Shown: positions 50,000 to 59,146, counted from the stretch's first letter. The stretch: DNA of 64,000 nt from Bacillota bacterium (GCA_023443745.1 JAEZTB010000019.1:1-64000); one strand, 5' to 3'. Translations and numbers: made by a program. The notes: a model not told the origin generated them from the sequence alone.

Positions 50000-50793
50000 G
50001 ATTTTACTCCTCTTGCCAGCTTCAGAAGCTTGTAAATCTCCTCATAGGTTCCCTGGATGATGACATTAACAATACCCTTAAAAGCGCCAACAGTCAGGAG
50101 AATTATGACAAGCCCCATGATTACTTTCACGGGCATACCCAGCATAAAAACATTCAATTGAGGCATACTTTTTGAGATAATACCAAGAGCCAGGTCGGTT
50201 ATCAGTATAGCGACGGTAATAGGCGCTGCGATTTTAAAGCCGATGATAAAAACCTTGGTAAAAAGATCGACCACCTGCTTTAAGAGCTCCCCGCTAAATT
50301 GGGCTTCACTTAAAGGAAGAAGGGTATAGCTGTCCACCATGGCCTGAATTAATAGATGATGGGAGTCGGTAACCAGCATGAACAGGGTGGCAAAGATTGC
50401 ATAAAAGTCGGCAGTAATGGGTATCTGAACATTGCTGAGCGGATCAAAAACAGACACCATACCAAAACCAATACGCATATCAATCAGTTGGCCTGCTATA
50501 TAAATACTTGAAAAAAGCATGTAGGAAATGAATCCCAATATAAGCCCCACCAAAAGCTCCTTGGCGATAAGAACCGCATATGCCCCCAAGGAGCTGTATG
50601 CTTTAAGATCGGGAACAGGAACCGAATTGGCCACAATGATAGCAAACATGAAACAAAAGCCGATTTTGAAATAGTTTGGGATATTGCGCCTTCCAAAAAT
50701 AGGGGATAAAAAAAACAAGCCCGTAATCCGTACAAATACAAGCAAGAAAATGTTCCATATATCCATGAGAAAATCAAAGGGTATGGTTGCCAT
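49996..50793 (-). CDS. fliR: Flagellar export gate protein FliR
   Basis: This 265-residue membrane protein has the FliR pattern: RITGLFFLSPIFGRRNIPNY, LIAKELLVGLILGFISYMLF, AGQLIDMRIGFGMVSVFDPL and FIIGFKIAAPITVAILITD. With FliP and FliQ it forms the export channel. GGGGAAGAG lies before the ATG. It is separated from fliQ by 116 bases that contain repeat copy B, whereas fliQ and fliR usually abut. Confidence 0.96.
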   Translation of the reverse strand: MATIPFDFLMDIWNIFLLVFVRITGLFFLSPIFGRRNIPNYFKIGFCFMFAIIVANSVPVPDLKAYSSLGAYAVLIAKELLVGLILGFISYMLFSSIYIAGQLIDMRIGFGMVSVFDPLSNVQIPITADFYAIFATLFMLVTDSHHLLIQAMVDSYTLLPLSEAQFSGELLKQVVDLFTKVFIIGFKIAAPITVAILITDLALGIISKSMPQLNVFMLGMPVKVIMGLVIILLTVGAFKGIVNVIIQGTYEEIYKLLKLARGVKS

Positions 50794-50814
50794 GTGCTCT
50801 TCCCCATTCTAAAA

Positions 50815-50904
50815 CGAGAATCTAAATATCCCCCGCCCCGAGTTTCACTGACTCGGCACTGGTTCGAAATCTTTGATTTCGGTAACCGGTGATGTCAGTA
50901 TAAA
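50815..50904 (-). repeat. Intergenic repeat element, copy B
   Basis: The blocks shared with copy A lie at 50881-50904 (24 bases identical), 50861-50878 (18) and 50839-50856 (18), followed by a looser match down to about 50815. The minus-strand sequence folds into two small hairpins, GAAATC-AAA-GATTTC and CCGAGT-N6-ACTCGG. Unlike copy A it has no insertion and lies on the same strand as the flanking flagellar genes. Confidence 0.85.
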
Positions 50905-50909
50905 ACCTT

Positions 50910-51179
50910 TTACATCCCAATAAAACGCAGCATGTCCTGATACATTCTTAAAGTAAATTCCTTCATGACGGTCAGCATCCAGGAGCCTAAAAGCAGCAGG
51001 GATATCAGCATAGCCAGAATTTTAGGCACAAAATGCAGGGACTGCTCCTGAATCTGGGTGGTTGCCTGAAAAATACTGACAATGAGACCCACCACCAGGC
51101 CAATGACCAGGACAGGAGTCGCAACCTTCATTATCGTCATCAAAGCATCCCTGGCTATATCCAATAGAAACTGTTCCAA
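50910..51179 (-). CDS. fliQ: Flagellar export gate protein FliQ
   Basis: This 89-residue protein has two membrane helices (VATPVLVIGLVVGLIVSIFQ and LAMLISLLLLGSWMLTVMKE) around the conserved ATTQIQEQSLHFVPKI loop. The start is a TTG behind GAGGAATG. It follows fliP by 32 bases. Confidence 0.94.
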   Translation of the reverse strand: MEQFLLDIARDALMTIMKVATPVLVIGLVVGLIVSIFQATTQIQEQSLHFVPKILAMLISLLLLGSWMLTVMKEFTLRMYQDMLRFIGM

Positions 51180-51211
51180 TGCCCATTCCTCACTTTAAGA
51201 AAATTTGGACC

Positions 51212-51979
51212 CTATCGCACAAAGGATTTTATAATGGTTTCGGTTAAAAGGTTCCACCCATCCACTAGTAAAAACAGCAGAATTTTAAAAGGCATGGAGA
51301 TCATAACCGGAGGCAGCATCATCATACCCATGGCCATCAGTGTACTGGCTACCACCATGTCAATAACTACGAAGGGAATATAAAGCATAAAGCCTATACG
51401 GAAGGCGGTATTTAATTCACTGATCATAAATGCGGGAACCACGACAGTAAGGGGAAGGTCCGTCAGGTTTTCCGGCGGCTCCACCTTTGCAATGCTGGCA
51501 AAAAGCGCCAAATCCTTATCACGGGTATATTCAAGCATATAGTCTTTAACGGTGTCCGCCGATCGATCCATGGTCTCTTCCAGCGTAATTTTGTTTTCAG
51601 TAAAGGGCTGAAGAGCATTCTGGTTGATATCGGACATAACCGGTGTCATGATAAAAAAGGTTAAAAATAAAGCAAGCCCTATCACAACCTGATTGGGCGG
51701 AATTTGTTGGGTTCCCATTGAATTTCGAAGAAATGACAGAATAATGATGATACGCGTAAATGACGTCATCATGATGAGGATGGAGGGTAACAGCGTCAAT
51801 ACGGTTAGAAGCAAAAGTAATTTTATACTTGCACTGATTTCTTGAGGATCATCGGTTGAATTAATCGTGATGCCGCTGTCAGAAATGGAAATGCCCGGTG
51901 CAGCAAAAACCACCGAGCTTAATAGGCCAAGGCAAAGCAGAATAAGTATAAAAAATACTATCATTTTTTTCTTTTGCAT
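51212..51979 (-). CDS. fliP: Flagellar export gate protein FliP
   Basis: This 255-residue membrane protein has a cleavable signal peptide (residues 1-27), as usual for FliP. Conserved sections are MMTSFTRIIIILSFLRNSMG, TQQIPPNQVVIGLALFLTFF, VVVPAFMISELNTAFRIGFM and STLMAMGMMMLPPVMISMPF. It forms the core of the export channel with FliQ and FliR. The gene lies 25 bases after fliO. Confidence 0.97.
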   Translation of the reverse strand: MQKKKMIVFFILILLCLGLLSSVVFAAPGISISDSGITINSTDDPQEISASIKLLLLLTVLTLLPSILIMMTSFTRIIIILSFLRNSMGTQQIPPNQVVIGLALFLTFFIMTPVMSDINQNALQPFTENKITLEETMDRSADTVKDYMLEYTRDKDLALFASIAKVEPPENLTDLPLTVVVPAFMISELNTAFRIGFMLYIPFVVIDMVVASTLMAMGMMMLPPVMISMPFKILLFLLVDGWNLLTETIIKSFVR

Positions 51980-52004
51980 AGAACCACCGTCTGTTTTCCT
52001 TTAG

Positions 52005-52499
52005 TTATTTCTTGCTGCCATTTATCTTCTGTAATCGTCTGATACTACCCAGAATGGATTGAGATCTGTCAGCTCGCACAACATGGCTCGACCCGTCAAA
52101 ATCACTGGATCTGGAGTCTTCACTCTCCCTGCCCTGTTCCTCACTATTGTTTAAGGAGGTCTTCCGACTTAACCCTGAATAGTTTTCGAAGATTTTACTA
52201 AAGTCAAAAATGTTGGTGGATTCGTTTTTTTCTTGAGCGGCTTCCTCGGTCAGTTCCTCAATTTCAATTTCAGAGACAAGCTCCAGGCCTTTTTTACTGG
52301 AAAAAAACAAAAAAGTTTTTTTCCCTACAAGTATAAGGTAAAGGCTTCGGTCAAGACCCAGGGGCAAGGTCTCAAGAATTTTCATGGATTTAGTTCTGGT
52401 CCCGCCTGAAAATTTCTTACCCACAAACCTTGTAGTATAATAGCAAAGCAGGAGAATGATTGCAAAAACAACAAGGAGACCAATAATCTCAAAAAACAT
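52005..52499 (-). CDS. fliO: Flagellar biosynthesis protein FliO
   Basis: This 164-residue protein has a single N-terminal membrane helix (residues 4-25) and the FliO core MKILETLPLGLDRSLYLILV, GKKTFLFFSSKKGLELVSEI. The rest is acidic and Ser-rich and probably disordered. FliO helps assemble the FliP ring. AAGGAAGG precedes the ATG. It lies between cheY and fliP as in other Clostridia. Confidence 0.9.
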   Translation of the reverse strand: MFFEIIGLLVVFAIILLLCYYTTRFVGKKFSGGTRTKSMKILETLPLGLDRSLYLILVGKKTFLFFSSKKGLELVSEIEIEELTEEAAQEKNESTNIFDFSKIFENYSGLSRKTSLNNSEEQGRESEDSRSSDFDGSSHVVRADRSQSILGSIRRLQKINGSKK

Positions 52500-52526
52500 G
52501 CGGATGCCTTCCTTCTAAGGACAGGA

Positions 52527-52886
52527 TTAACCCACAACCTTTTTAACAGCTTCAATAACACGTTCTGCCTGGAAGGGCTTTACAATGAAATCCCTGGCTC
52601 CGGCTTGGATAGACTCAATGACCATAGCCTGCTGACCCATGGCCGAGCACATAATGATCTTGGCCGCACCGTTAAGGGCTTTAATCTGCTTAACGGCCTG
52701 AATGCCATCCATCTCAGGCATGGTTATATCCATGATAACAAGATCCGGATTCACTTCCTTATATTTTTCAATTGCCTTTATTCCGTTTTCAGCTTCACCG
52801 ACAACGGTGTAACCATTCTTCGAAAGGATGTCTTTGATCATCATACGCATGAATGCCGCATCATCAACGATCAGTATACTTGCCAT
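52527..52886 (-). CDS. cheY: Chemotaxis response regulator CheY
   Basis: This 119-residue receiver has acidic pocket residues in ILIVDDAAFMRMM (Asp8, Asp9), the phospho-acceptor Asp53 in LVIMDITMPEMDG, a Ser/Thr switch in IIMCSAMGQQAM and Lys in FIVKPFQAERV. CheY-P binds FliM and FliY to control rotation. It sits directly downstream of fliY, which carries a CheY-P phosphatase domain. Confidence 0.97.
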   Translation of the reverse strand: MASILIVDDAAFMRMMIKDILSKNGYTVVGEAENGIKAIEKYKEVNPDLVIMDITMPEMDGIQAVKQIKALNGAAKIIMCSAMGQQAMVIESIQAGARDFIVKPFQAERVIEAVKKVVG

Positions 52887-52963
52887 AGGTCATATCCTCT
52901 CCCTAAAAATTTCAATTAGAGTAACGGGATCCGAGAGCATTGAAACATTTAACGTTACTATAA

Positions 52964-52993
52964 ACTATACCACTCTGATCCAATCTTTATCAA
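52964..52993 (-). promoter_or_regulatory. Possible internal promoter for cheY
   Basis: TTGATA (52988-52993) and TATAGT (52964-52969) are 18 bases apart on the minus strand in the 185-base gap after fliY. The leader contains AGTAACG and CGTTACT as arms of a possible hairpin. Confidence 0.45.
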
Positions 52994-53071
52994 TTATATT
53001 TGAAAATTTGACAAATTAAAAGCATTTTCGTTTAGGGATGATCGAAATCTATGTTTCGATTGCTCCTTAGA

Positions 53072-54313
53072 TCAGAGTCTTTTTGATGGATGAATGATGT
53101 CTGTTATTCTGACACCAAAGCTTTCATCAATGACTACAACCTCTCCCTTGGCTATGGCTTTACCGTTAACCATAATATCTACAGGCTCCCCGGAAAGCTT
53201 GTCCAATTCTATAATTGAGCCTTGCCCGAATTCCAGAATTTCTCTAATTTTTTTAGTTGTCCTACCCAGCTCTACTGCTATCTGGAGAGGGACATCCATG
53301 AGAAGGCCAATATTCTTACGCTCAAAATCGGCCAGACCATCCTCGAAGGACTGGAACTGAGCCGGCTGAACTTGCACCGGATTTGATGTAAACACAGGCT
53401 GTTGGGGCGGATACTGCGGCATTTGATAGCCATATTGCCCATAGGGATTTTGCTGTGCAGGAGGCATCATCTGCTGCATATGCGGCATCTGAGGCATTTC
53501 AACAGGTGCCTGATGCGGTGGATACTGCGTATGCAACGGTTGCTGGGGCATGGCTTGAACAGGCATCTGCGCAGCCGCGGGTGTTTCCTTTTGAGGCGGG
53601 GGCATAATCGGGGCTTTGGGTTGATTATGCGCTAACAGATTGGCTACCATCTCTTTTGCAAAAGAAATGGGAAGAATCTGCATAATTTCACTGTCTATAA
53701 GGTCTCCTACCTTTAGCGAGAAGAGGATCATGACCATATGGGATTCCCGGTCAATCCTTATTCTTTCAATGTCTGAACCGGAGTCTACACGAGAGGATTC
53801 CGGTGGTGAAATATCCACCCGTTTTTCAAACATGGAAGATAAAGAAGTGGATGATGACCCAACCATCTGATTCATGGCTTCACTGATGGCGCTTAAATGA
53901 AGCTCATTGAGTTCACCATGAATATTGCCGTAACCATCCCCGCCCATCATAAGGTCAGTAATTATTTTAACATCCTCTTCCTTTATAACCAGAAGGTTAT
54001 AACCTTTCAAGCCTTGAGTATACTGCACTCTTACTGCTACATAAGGCTTGACAAACATTTTGGTGATCTCTTCCCAGGTTGTTTCCTCAACCCGAGGGGT
54101 GGTGATGTTGACCTTCTGCCCTAAAAGTGCATAAAGCGTCGTAGCAGAGGTTCCCATACTAATATTGCCGATCTCCCCCAATGCATCTCTTTCCTCGCTA
54201 TTGAGAAGCTCAGTTTTAACAACCGGGGTGGGCTCTGCAGATACCGGCTCATCTTCAACATCTACACCGTTCAAGAGGGCATCTATTTCTGCCTGAGATA
54301 ACATATCGCCCAT
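53072..54313 (-). CDS. fliY: Flagellar motor switch phosphatase FliY
   Basis: This 413-residue protein combines three parts. The first is a CheY-P-binding helix at the N-terminus (MLSQAEIDALLNGVDVED). Second comes a CheC-like domain with phosphatase motifs (ALGEIGNISMGTSATTLYAL and LSAISEAMNQMVGSSSTSLS). Third, a Pro/Gln/Met-rich linker (about 235-330) leads to a C-terminal FliN domain (LLMDVPLQIAVELGRTTKKI). It builds the rotor C ring and dephosphorylates CheY. It starts one base after the fliM stop. Confidence 0.96.
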   Translation of the reverse strand: MGDMLSQAEIDALLNGVDVEDEPVSAEPTPVVKTELLNSEERDALGEIGNISMGTSATTLYALLGQKVNITTPRVEETTWEEITKMFVKPYVAVRVQYTQGLKGYNLLVIKEEDVKIITDLMMGGDGYGNIHGELNELHLSAISEAMNQMVGSSSTSLSSMFEKRVDISPPESSRVDSGSDIERIRIDRESHMVMILFSLKVGDLIDSEIMQILPISFAKEMVANLLAHNQPKAPIMPPPQKETPAAAQMPVQAMPQQPLHTQYPPHQAPVEMPQMPHMQQMMPPAQQNPYGQYGYQMPQYPPQQPVFTSNPVQVQPAQFQSFEDGLADFERKNIGLLMDVPLQIAVELGRTTKKIREILEFGQGSIIELDKLSGEPVDIMVNGKAIAKGEVVVIDESFGVRITDIIHPSKRL

Positions 54314-55300
54314 TTAGTCCTCCTCCTCTCGTAGAATGTCAGTGACCTTGACAGCCACCTTCTTGTTACGAGCACCGGGCTTTCCGTAAAATTTCAACAT
54401 ATTTCCTACTATTACTTCTATCTTTCCATCCACATCCGTATTCAACGGGAGGACATCTCCCTGCTGAAGCATCAAAAAGTCATGGACTGAAAGCGTTGTT
54501 CTTCCTAAAACTGCCGTTATGGGAATTTTGGTTTCCTCTACCTTTTGCTCAATGGCCTGGCGGGATTCATCGGTGGAACCTTTCTCAATTAAGGAAAACC
54601 AGAGCTTGGTGGTCAGCTTTGTCATAACGGGCTCAACGGTCATATGAGGGATACACAGATTCAAAAGCCCCTCCACATCACCGATCTTGGCTGTAAATGT
54701 CACCAAAGCCACCATTTCATTTGGGGACATGAGCTGCGCAAATTGTGCATTGGTTTCAATCCTGTCAAGGGTGGGCCGAAGCTTGGTTACGTTATCCCAA
54801 GGATCCCGCATAATGCCCAGCATCTGAGAAATAAGCCTCATAAGGATGGCTATCTCAATCTCGGTAAAGCCTCTTACCCTATCCATTCCCATGCCTCTCC
54901 CTCCCAGAATTCTATCGATTAGGGAATAGGCGATGGCTGGATTGATTTCCATAATAATGGAACCCGGCAGGGGATGAAAATTGACAATACCCAATACGGC
55001 AGGATTTGCAATGGAATTGGTGAATTCCGAATACTGCAGGGCTTGAACAGTTTGTACATCTACCTGGACAAGGGTTCTTAAGTAGCCTGATAAGAAGTTG
55101 GTCAATAACCGCGCATAGTTTTCATTGATGATTTGAAGGGTACGAATGTGATCCTTGGCAAATTTGCTGGGGCGGCGGAAATCGTGGCTCCGTACTTTCT
55201 TTTCAGTCGTTTCCTTACTGAACTCCTTGACATCAAGCTCTCCTGTATTAAGTTGCTGCAGCAGGCTATCTATTTCATTTTGGGAAAGTATGTCGCCCAC
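54314..55300 (-). CDS. fliM: Flagellar motor switch protein FliM
   Basis: This 328-residue protein begins with the CheY-P docking helix MGDILSQNEIDSLLQQL. A CheC-like middle domain (HIRTLQIINENYARLLTNFL; INPAIAYSLIDRILGGRGMG) and a C-terminal FliN-like domain (TTLSVHDFLMLQQGDVLPLN) follow. It forms the C ring and sets the direction of rotation. The GTG start follows GGAGGGAAC. Confidence 0.97.
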   Translation of the reverse strand: MGDILSQNEIDSLLQQLNTGELDVKEFSKETTEKKVRSHDFRRPSKFAKDHIRTLQIINENYARLLTNFLSGYLRTLVQVDVQTVQALQYSEFTNSIANPAVLGIVNFHPLPGSIIMEINPAIAYSLIDRILGGRGMGMDRVRGFTEIEIAILMRLISQMLGIMRDPWDNVTKLRPTLDRIETNAQFAQLMSPNEMVALVTFTAKIGDVEGLLNLCIPHMTVEPVMTKLTTKLWFSLIEKGSTDESRQAIEQKVEETKIPITAVLGRTTLSVHDFLMLQQGDVLPLNTDVDGKIEVIVGNMLKFYGKPGARNKKVAVKVTDILREEED

Positions 55301-55316
55301 TTAGTTCCCTCCTTAA

Positions 55317-55853
55317 TTATTGCGGAATCCATTTGTCAAAGACTATTCTAAGAATGATCTGCTCCTTGGAGCTCTCGCTTATTATTTGGCCGTAAATCTC
55401 TTTCAAATCATCTCTGCACTTCTGCATAGCGTCTTCCGCCCGCACATCTTCCAGGTTCTTCTTTCTGAAATACTCAATCGTGGCTTCTTTAAGTTGACTT
55501 AAGTATGTCTCAAAGAATGCTTTTCTTGATTCCAGGAGCTTATTCTTCTCTCCCGCGTCATATATGATAGAAATTGAGGCCATCAAAAAGCTGTTGGGAT
55601 GATCTTCGGTGCTTTTCAAGTTGAAGAGGGCATCTGTTTTGCTGTTAGCATTATCACCTGTGGCATATAAATTGAACTCAGCTTGTTCCTCAGGAGGAAT
55701 AGTCTCTTTAACAACCGGTCTTTTGGTAATATCCTCAACCGCTGGGGTTCTGCCGTTAAAAGTAGTAACAAGAAAGATAACCATAACCGTAAGGGCCAGG
55801 GTAAGAACCGCAATAATTGCAAGTAAGATTGTATATAATGTTTTTCCCTGCAA
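55317..55853 (-). CDS. fliL: Flagellar basal-body-associated protein FliL
   Basis: This 178-residue protein has one membrane helix (residues 8-31) and an external domain with FNLYATGDNANSKTDALFNL, SIIYDAGEKNKLLESRK and the conserved end SSKEQIILRIVFDKWIPQ. FliL supports stators around the motor. The start is TTG behind AAAGGAG. It lies 16 bases before fliM. Confidence 0.9.
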   Translation of the reverse strand: MQGKTLYTILLAIIAVLTLALTVMVIFLVTTFNGRTPAVEDITKRPVVKETIPPEEQAEFNLYATGDNANSKTDALFNLKSTEDHPNSFLMASISIIYDAGEKNKLLESRKAFFETYLSQLKEATIEYFRKKNLEDVRAEDAMQKCRDDLKEIYGQIISESSKEQIILRIVFDKWIPQ

Positions 55854-55887
55854 AGCGTGACACTCCTTTTATGACGATTGATCTAAG

Positions 55888-56112
55888 TCATTTATCGTCA
55901 TTTTTTGCATTCGTATTAATTATTCTGTTAAGAATAAAAGTTTTTTGCTTATATTCTATCACCTGGTGAATGATATCTTCAACCGATTCGGCCACAACAA
56001 ACTTTTTGCCGTTGGTAAGGGTTATAACCGTATCCGGCGTAGATTCAACTGTTTCGACCCAATCGGCATTAATGACAAACTGAGTTTTATTAAACCGTGT
56101 AACAGTAATCAT
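55888..56112 (-). CDS. flbD: FlbD-family small flagellar protein
   Basis: This 74-residue protein has the FlbD pattern: MITVTRFNKTQFVINADWVE, TVESTPDTVITLTNGKKFVV, AESVEDIIHQVIEYK. In Gram-positive operons this small protein (SwrD in Bacillus) follows flgE and affects motor power. It should not be confused with the Caulobacter FlbD regulator. AAGGAGGG precedes the ATG. Confidence 0.92.
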   Translation of the reverse strand: MITVTRFNKTQFVINADWVETVESTPDTVITLTNGKKFVVAESVEDIIHQVIEYKQKTFILNRIINTNAKNDDK

Positions 56113-56193
56113 TGTGAACCCTCCTTAAGATTTTTGAATAAAAATGCATTATTGTGACAAGGGGCAGGACTTACCCTGCCCCTTTATCCACTT

Positions 56194-57642
56194 TTATCGT
56201 TTAATGTTGGCAAGCTCCTGAAGGATCTCGTCAGACGTTGTCATAACCCTGCTGTTGGCCTGGAAGCCTCTCTGGGTGATGATCATCTCGGTAAACTGCT
56301 TGGCAAGGTCCACATTGGACATTTCAAGGGTTCCGGGAATCAAAACACCGGCTCCGTCCCTTCCAGGCAGCCTTCCCACCTTGAAGTCACCTGAGTTGGT
56401 GGTCTGTGCGAACTGATTGGAGCCCACCTTCTGGAGACCTGCGGGGTTCTCAAAGGTAGCCAGGGCTATCTGACCCAGGGGCTGCTGACGGCCGTTGTCA
56501 TAGACACCGGTAATGACACCGTCTCCGCCGACTGCGAAAGTCACCAGGGTACCGGGGGCATAGCCATCAACACGGGCAGTCTTCACAGAGGAGTCATCGG
56601 CGTACATAGAAAGCTGCTCCATGTTAAGCTCGAAAGTAAAGGCTTCAGCTCCTACTTCAGGGCCAGGCGTTAGGGTAATGGCTTTTTTAACACCGAAATC
56701 AGTATCGAGATCATTAGTTACAATTTTACCTTTTGAATCAAACTTTAAATACCCGCTAGCAGGCTTAGTGCCTGTACTGGCGTTGTTACCACCGTCCACA
56801 ACATAGTACCAGGAAGTCTCCGGAGGTGATGCATCATCCTTACGATAGGTATAGTTTTTCCATAGCTTCAGGTTTATCTTGTACTCGTTTCCAAGAGCAT
56901 CGTAAACATTAATAGGAACAGTAAAATGGGGGGCGAGATTATTTGCACCGTCATCAGGAATACCGTCTCCACCGGTTACTGTTTTTCCATCCGCATCCAC
57001 ACTATCCGTCTTAAGCGCATCGAGTTGTGCAACAACAGCACCCGCTCCGCCCACCGGCTTTTCCGTTGCATCCAGATTACCTGTCAGCACGGCTTCGGTG
57101 GTCACTTTGGCCGGAATGATGCGCTTGTTCATATTGTAGATATCTTCATACAGATTAAGGGGCCTGATGGCTTCCTGGGTGTCGAATTGGTAGCCGTCAT
57201 CCCCATAGGTATACTTCATCCAGCCATAAACATTCTGGCCCGATGCCGTTACCAGGTTGCCCTGCTTGTCAATTGTAAAATTCCCGGCTCTGGTGAAATT
57301 ATAAGCGCCTTCATTACCGCTTCTTACAATGAAGAAGCCTTCACCCTCAATTGAAAGATCGGTGGGGCTTTCGGTTCTTTGAACGCTGCCGCGACCCATC
57401 TGGACATCAATGGAATCCACGTTCATACCAAGACCGATCTGCATAGGGTTGACGCCACCCCGGCCTGATAGGGCATCGGGTGAACTGGCTGATGAAAGTG
57501 TCTGTGAAAAGATTTCCTGAAAGGTAGCACGGCTTCCTTTGAAGCCAACAGTATTGACGTTGGCAATATTATTGCCTATAACGTCCATTCGGGTTTGATG
57601 AGCCTTCAAGCCTGAAACGCTTGAAAACATGGACATCATCAT
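56194..57642 (-). CDS. flgE: Flagellar hook protein FlgE
   Basis: This 482-residue exported structural protein forms the hook. Its N-terminal rod-type signature is FSSVSGLKAHQTRMDVIGNN followed by IANVNTVGFKGSRATF. The C-terminus has LEMSNVDLAKQFTEMIITQR and GFQANSRVMTTSDEILQELA. The middle contains the Flg hook domains. Three consecutive ATG codons follow GAGGAGG; the first is used here. The 123-base leader contains a TCGTTCC/GGAACGA hairpin. Confidence 0.96.
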   Translation of the reverse strand: MMMSMFSSVSGLKAHQTRMDVIGNNIANVNTVGFKGSRATFQEIFSQTLSSASSPDALSGRGGVNPMQIGLGMNVDSIDVQMGRGSVQRTESPTDLSIEGEGFFIVRSGNEGAYNFTRAGNFTIDKQGNLVTASGQNVYGWMKYTYGDDGYQFDTQEAIRPLNLYEDIYNMNKRIIPAKVTTEAVLTGNLDATEKPVGGAGAVVAQLDALKTDSVDADGKTVTGGDGIPDDGANNLAPHFTVPINVYDALGNEYKINLKLWKNYTYRKDDASPPETSWYYVVDGGNNASTGTKPASGYLKFDSKGKIVTNDLDTDFGVKKAITLTPGPEVGAEAFTFELNMEQLSMYADDSSVKTARVDGYAPGTLVTFAVGGDGVITGVYDNGRQQPLGQIALATFENPAGLQKVGSNQFAQTTNSGDFKVGRLPGRDGAGVLIPGTLEMSNVDLAKQFTEMIITQRGFQANSRVMTTSDEILQELANIKR

Positions 57643-57765
57643 AAAAAATCAACCTCCTCGAGTTCTCGTTCCGTCCGTCGTTCGGGAACGAACAGCCTCC
57701 CGATGGGTCCGGCTGTAATTGTTGACTCGTATAATATCGGTAATTATTTAACTTTTAGTTAGCCG

Positions 57766-58152
57766 CTAAGCAAACACTGCGCCGTCAATGTTGGTAAAAA
57801 CATTGTCCTGGAGCTCATCCTGGTTAACAGCCGTTATAACGGTTCTGGCCCTGACATTCACCACAAAGGCAACTTCATCCATAACGACCAGCGTGTCCTT
57901 AACCCCTTTTGTCGAGGCCTTGTCTACCGCACTTTTTAGCCGCTCCACCTGATCCTGATCCAGATTGATATTGCGGGCCTCCAAGCGCATTGACGCATGC
58001 TTTGACATCTTGACTTCCCTGGATTCGTCGAGGGTCTGATGCAGGATGGTGGAAAAATCTATTCCTCTGCCCTGAATCGGGCTCTTGACAACTGGCTTTA
58101 CCGGGGCCGCGACCTGATGAATGCTTTGGATGGGACGATTGTTAATATTCAT
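57766..58152 (-). CDS. Flagellar operon protein of the TIGR02530 type
   Basis: This 128-residue protein has GRGIDFSTILHQTLDESREV, MSKHASMRLEARNINLDQDQ, VERLKSAVDKASTKGVKDTL and VVMDEVAFVVNVRARTVITA, the pattern of the small conserved protein found between flgD and flgE in Gram-positive bacteria and spirochaetes. Its role is not settled. GGGAGGT lies before the ATG. Confidence 0.88.
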   Translation of the reverse strand: MNINNRPIQSIHQVAAPVKPVVKSPIQGRGIDFSTILHQTLDESREVKMSKHASMRLEARNINLDQDQVERLKSAVDKASTKGVKDTLVVMDEVAFVVNVRARTVITAVNQDELQDNVFTNIDGAVFA

Positions 58153-58168
58153 AGTGACTTACCTCCCA

Positions 58169-59146
58169 TCATGTTCCATCGGCTGCGCCGGGATCTTCAG
58201 GTTCTCCAGGTTCGCCAGGCTCCTCAGGCTCCTCCGGTTCTTCTGTGCCGCCACCGGGATTGTTGAGCTTCTGTAGTTCTTTCAAAATAGCATTCAGAAG
58301 CATTTGCTCAGTGGAAAGAAGGTCTATCCGTTCAGCGGAGAAAATGTTGCCTGCCGGAACCTTGATGCCATCGAGAACTAAACGCAGTTTTTCATCAGTT
58401 CCCTTATATCCGGCACGCAATACTCCTGTAACCTTAAATTCGACACCGGTCTTTTCATCCTTGAATCTTATGGTGACTTCTTTGCCTGTCATGCCTTTGA
58501 CATATTCCTCTTCGTTTTCAAAGGCACCTATGTCCAGGTTATAAGGCTTAATATCCACCTCATCCAAATTAGCGTAAAGCCCGTCGAGTTCCTTGGTAAT
58601 TGAAGTAATAATACCCTCAATTGAACTGGTTCTGCCATCCGCATTGCTGATGGTTGTTTTACCCAGCATACCGATGATACTGCTGAAGTCTGTTACACTA
58701 CCGCCGGTGCCAATGCTCTCATCAGAGACTTGAGATATTTTCCCGAGAGGCACATCTGTTTCTCCAACAACAGCACACACCTCGCCGTCCACAACGCGGA
58801 CCATCTCAACCTTGCCACTGACGTAGCGGGTTTCGCCTGTTTTTTCATCCGCTACCTCTGCTGAAATAAACTTTCCCATCATGGAAAAGCCCATGGAATA
58901 GGAAAAGGTCTTGTTCAGGTTCTGCATTTGTTCCAGTGAGCTAAATTGCGCCATCTGAGCAATAAAGTCCGTGTCGGTGGTGGGGTTCATGGGATCCTGA
59001 TTCTGTACTTGAGTGATGAGAAGCTTCAAAAAATCATCCTTACCCAGTTCTCCTGTATTGCGGGTTTCCTTTGCCTTTTTGGCCTGTTGCTCAATAATCT
59101 CTTCAATGGTTCTTTGACTTCCCACACCTGATACTTCTGCCATCAT
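58169..59146 (-). CDS. flgD: Hook-capping protein FlgD, extended form
   Basis: This 325-residue protein's N-terminal 110 residues carry the FlgD signature: LGKDDFLKLLITQVQNQDPM, NPTTDTDFIAQMAQFSSLEQ and MQNLNKTFSYSMGFSMMGKF. FlgD is usually 140-230 residues; here about 150 extra residues follow, ending in an acidic Pro/Glu/Gly repeat (EEPEEPEEPGEPGEPEDPG). It caps the growing hook. AAGGAAAGGAAG precedes the paired ATG codons. Confidence 0.92.
   Translation of the reverse strand: MMAEVSGVGSQRTIEEIIEQQAKKAKETRNTGELGKDDFLKLLITQVQNQDPMNPTTDTDFIAQMAQFSSLEQMQNLNKTFSYSMGFSMMGKFISAEVADEKTGETRYVSGKVEMVRVVDGEVCAVVGETDVPLGKISQVSDESIGTGGSVTDFSSIIGMLGKTTISNADGRTSSIEGIITSITKELDGLYANLDEVDIKPYNLDIGAFENEEEYVKGMTGKEVTIRFKDEKTGVEFKVTGVLRAGYKGTDEKLRLVLDGIKVPAGNIFSAERIDLLSTEQMLLNAILKELQKLNNPGGGTEEPEEPEEPGEPGEPEDPGAADGT

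Noticed and set aside
50815..50904. c-di-GMP riboswitch between fliQ and fliR
   Set aside because: A location in a motility operon made this worth checking, but the conserved GEMM core sequences are absent. The element is better described as a repeat shared with 35418-35550.
53036..53071. Terminator after fliY
   Set aside because: ATCGAAA and TTTCGAT can pair, but no T-run follows on the minus strand, so intrinsic termination is unlikely.
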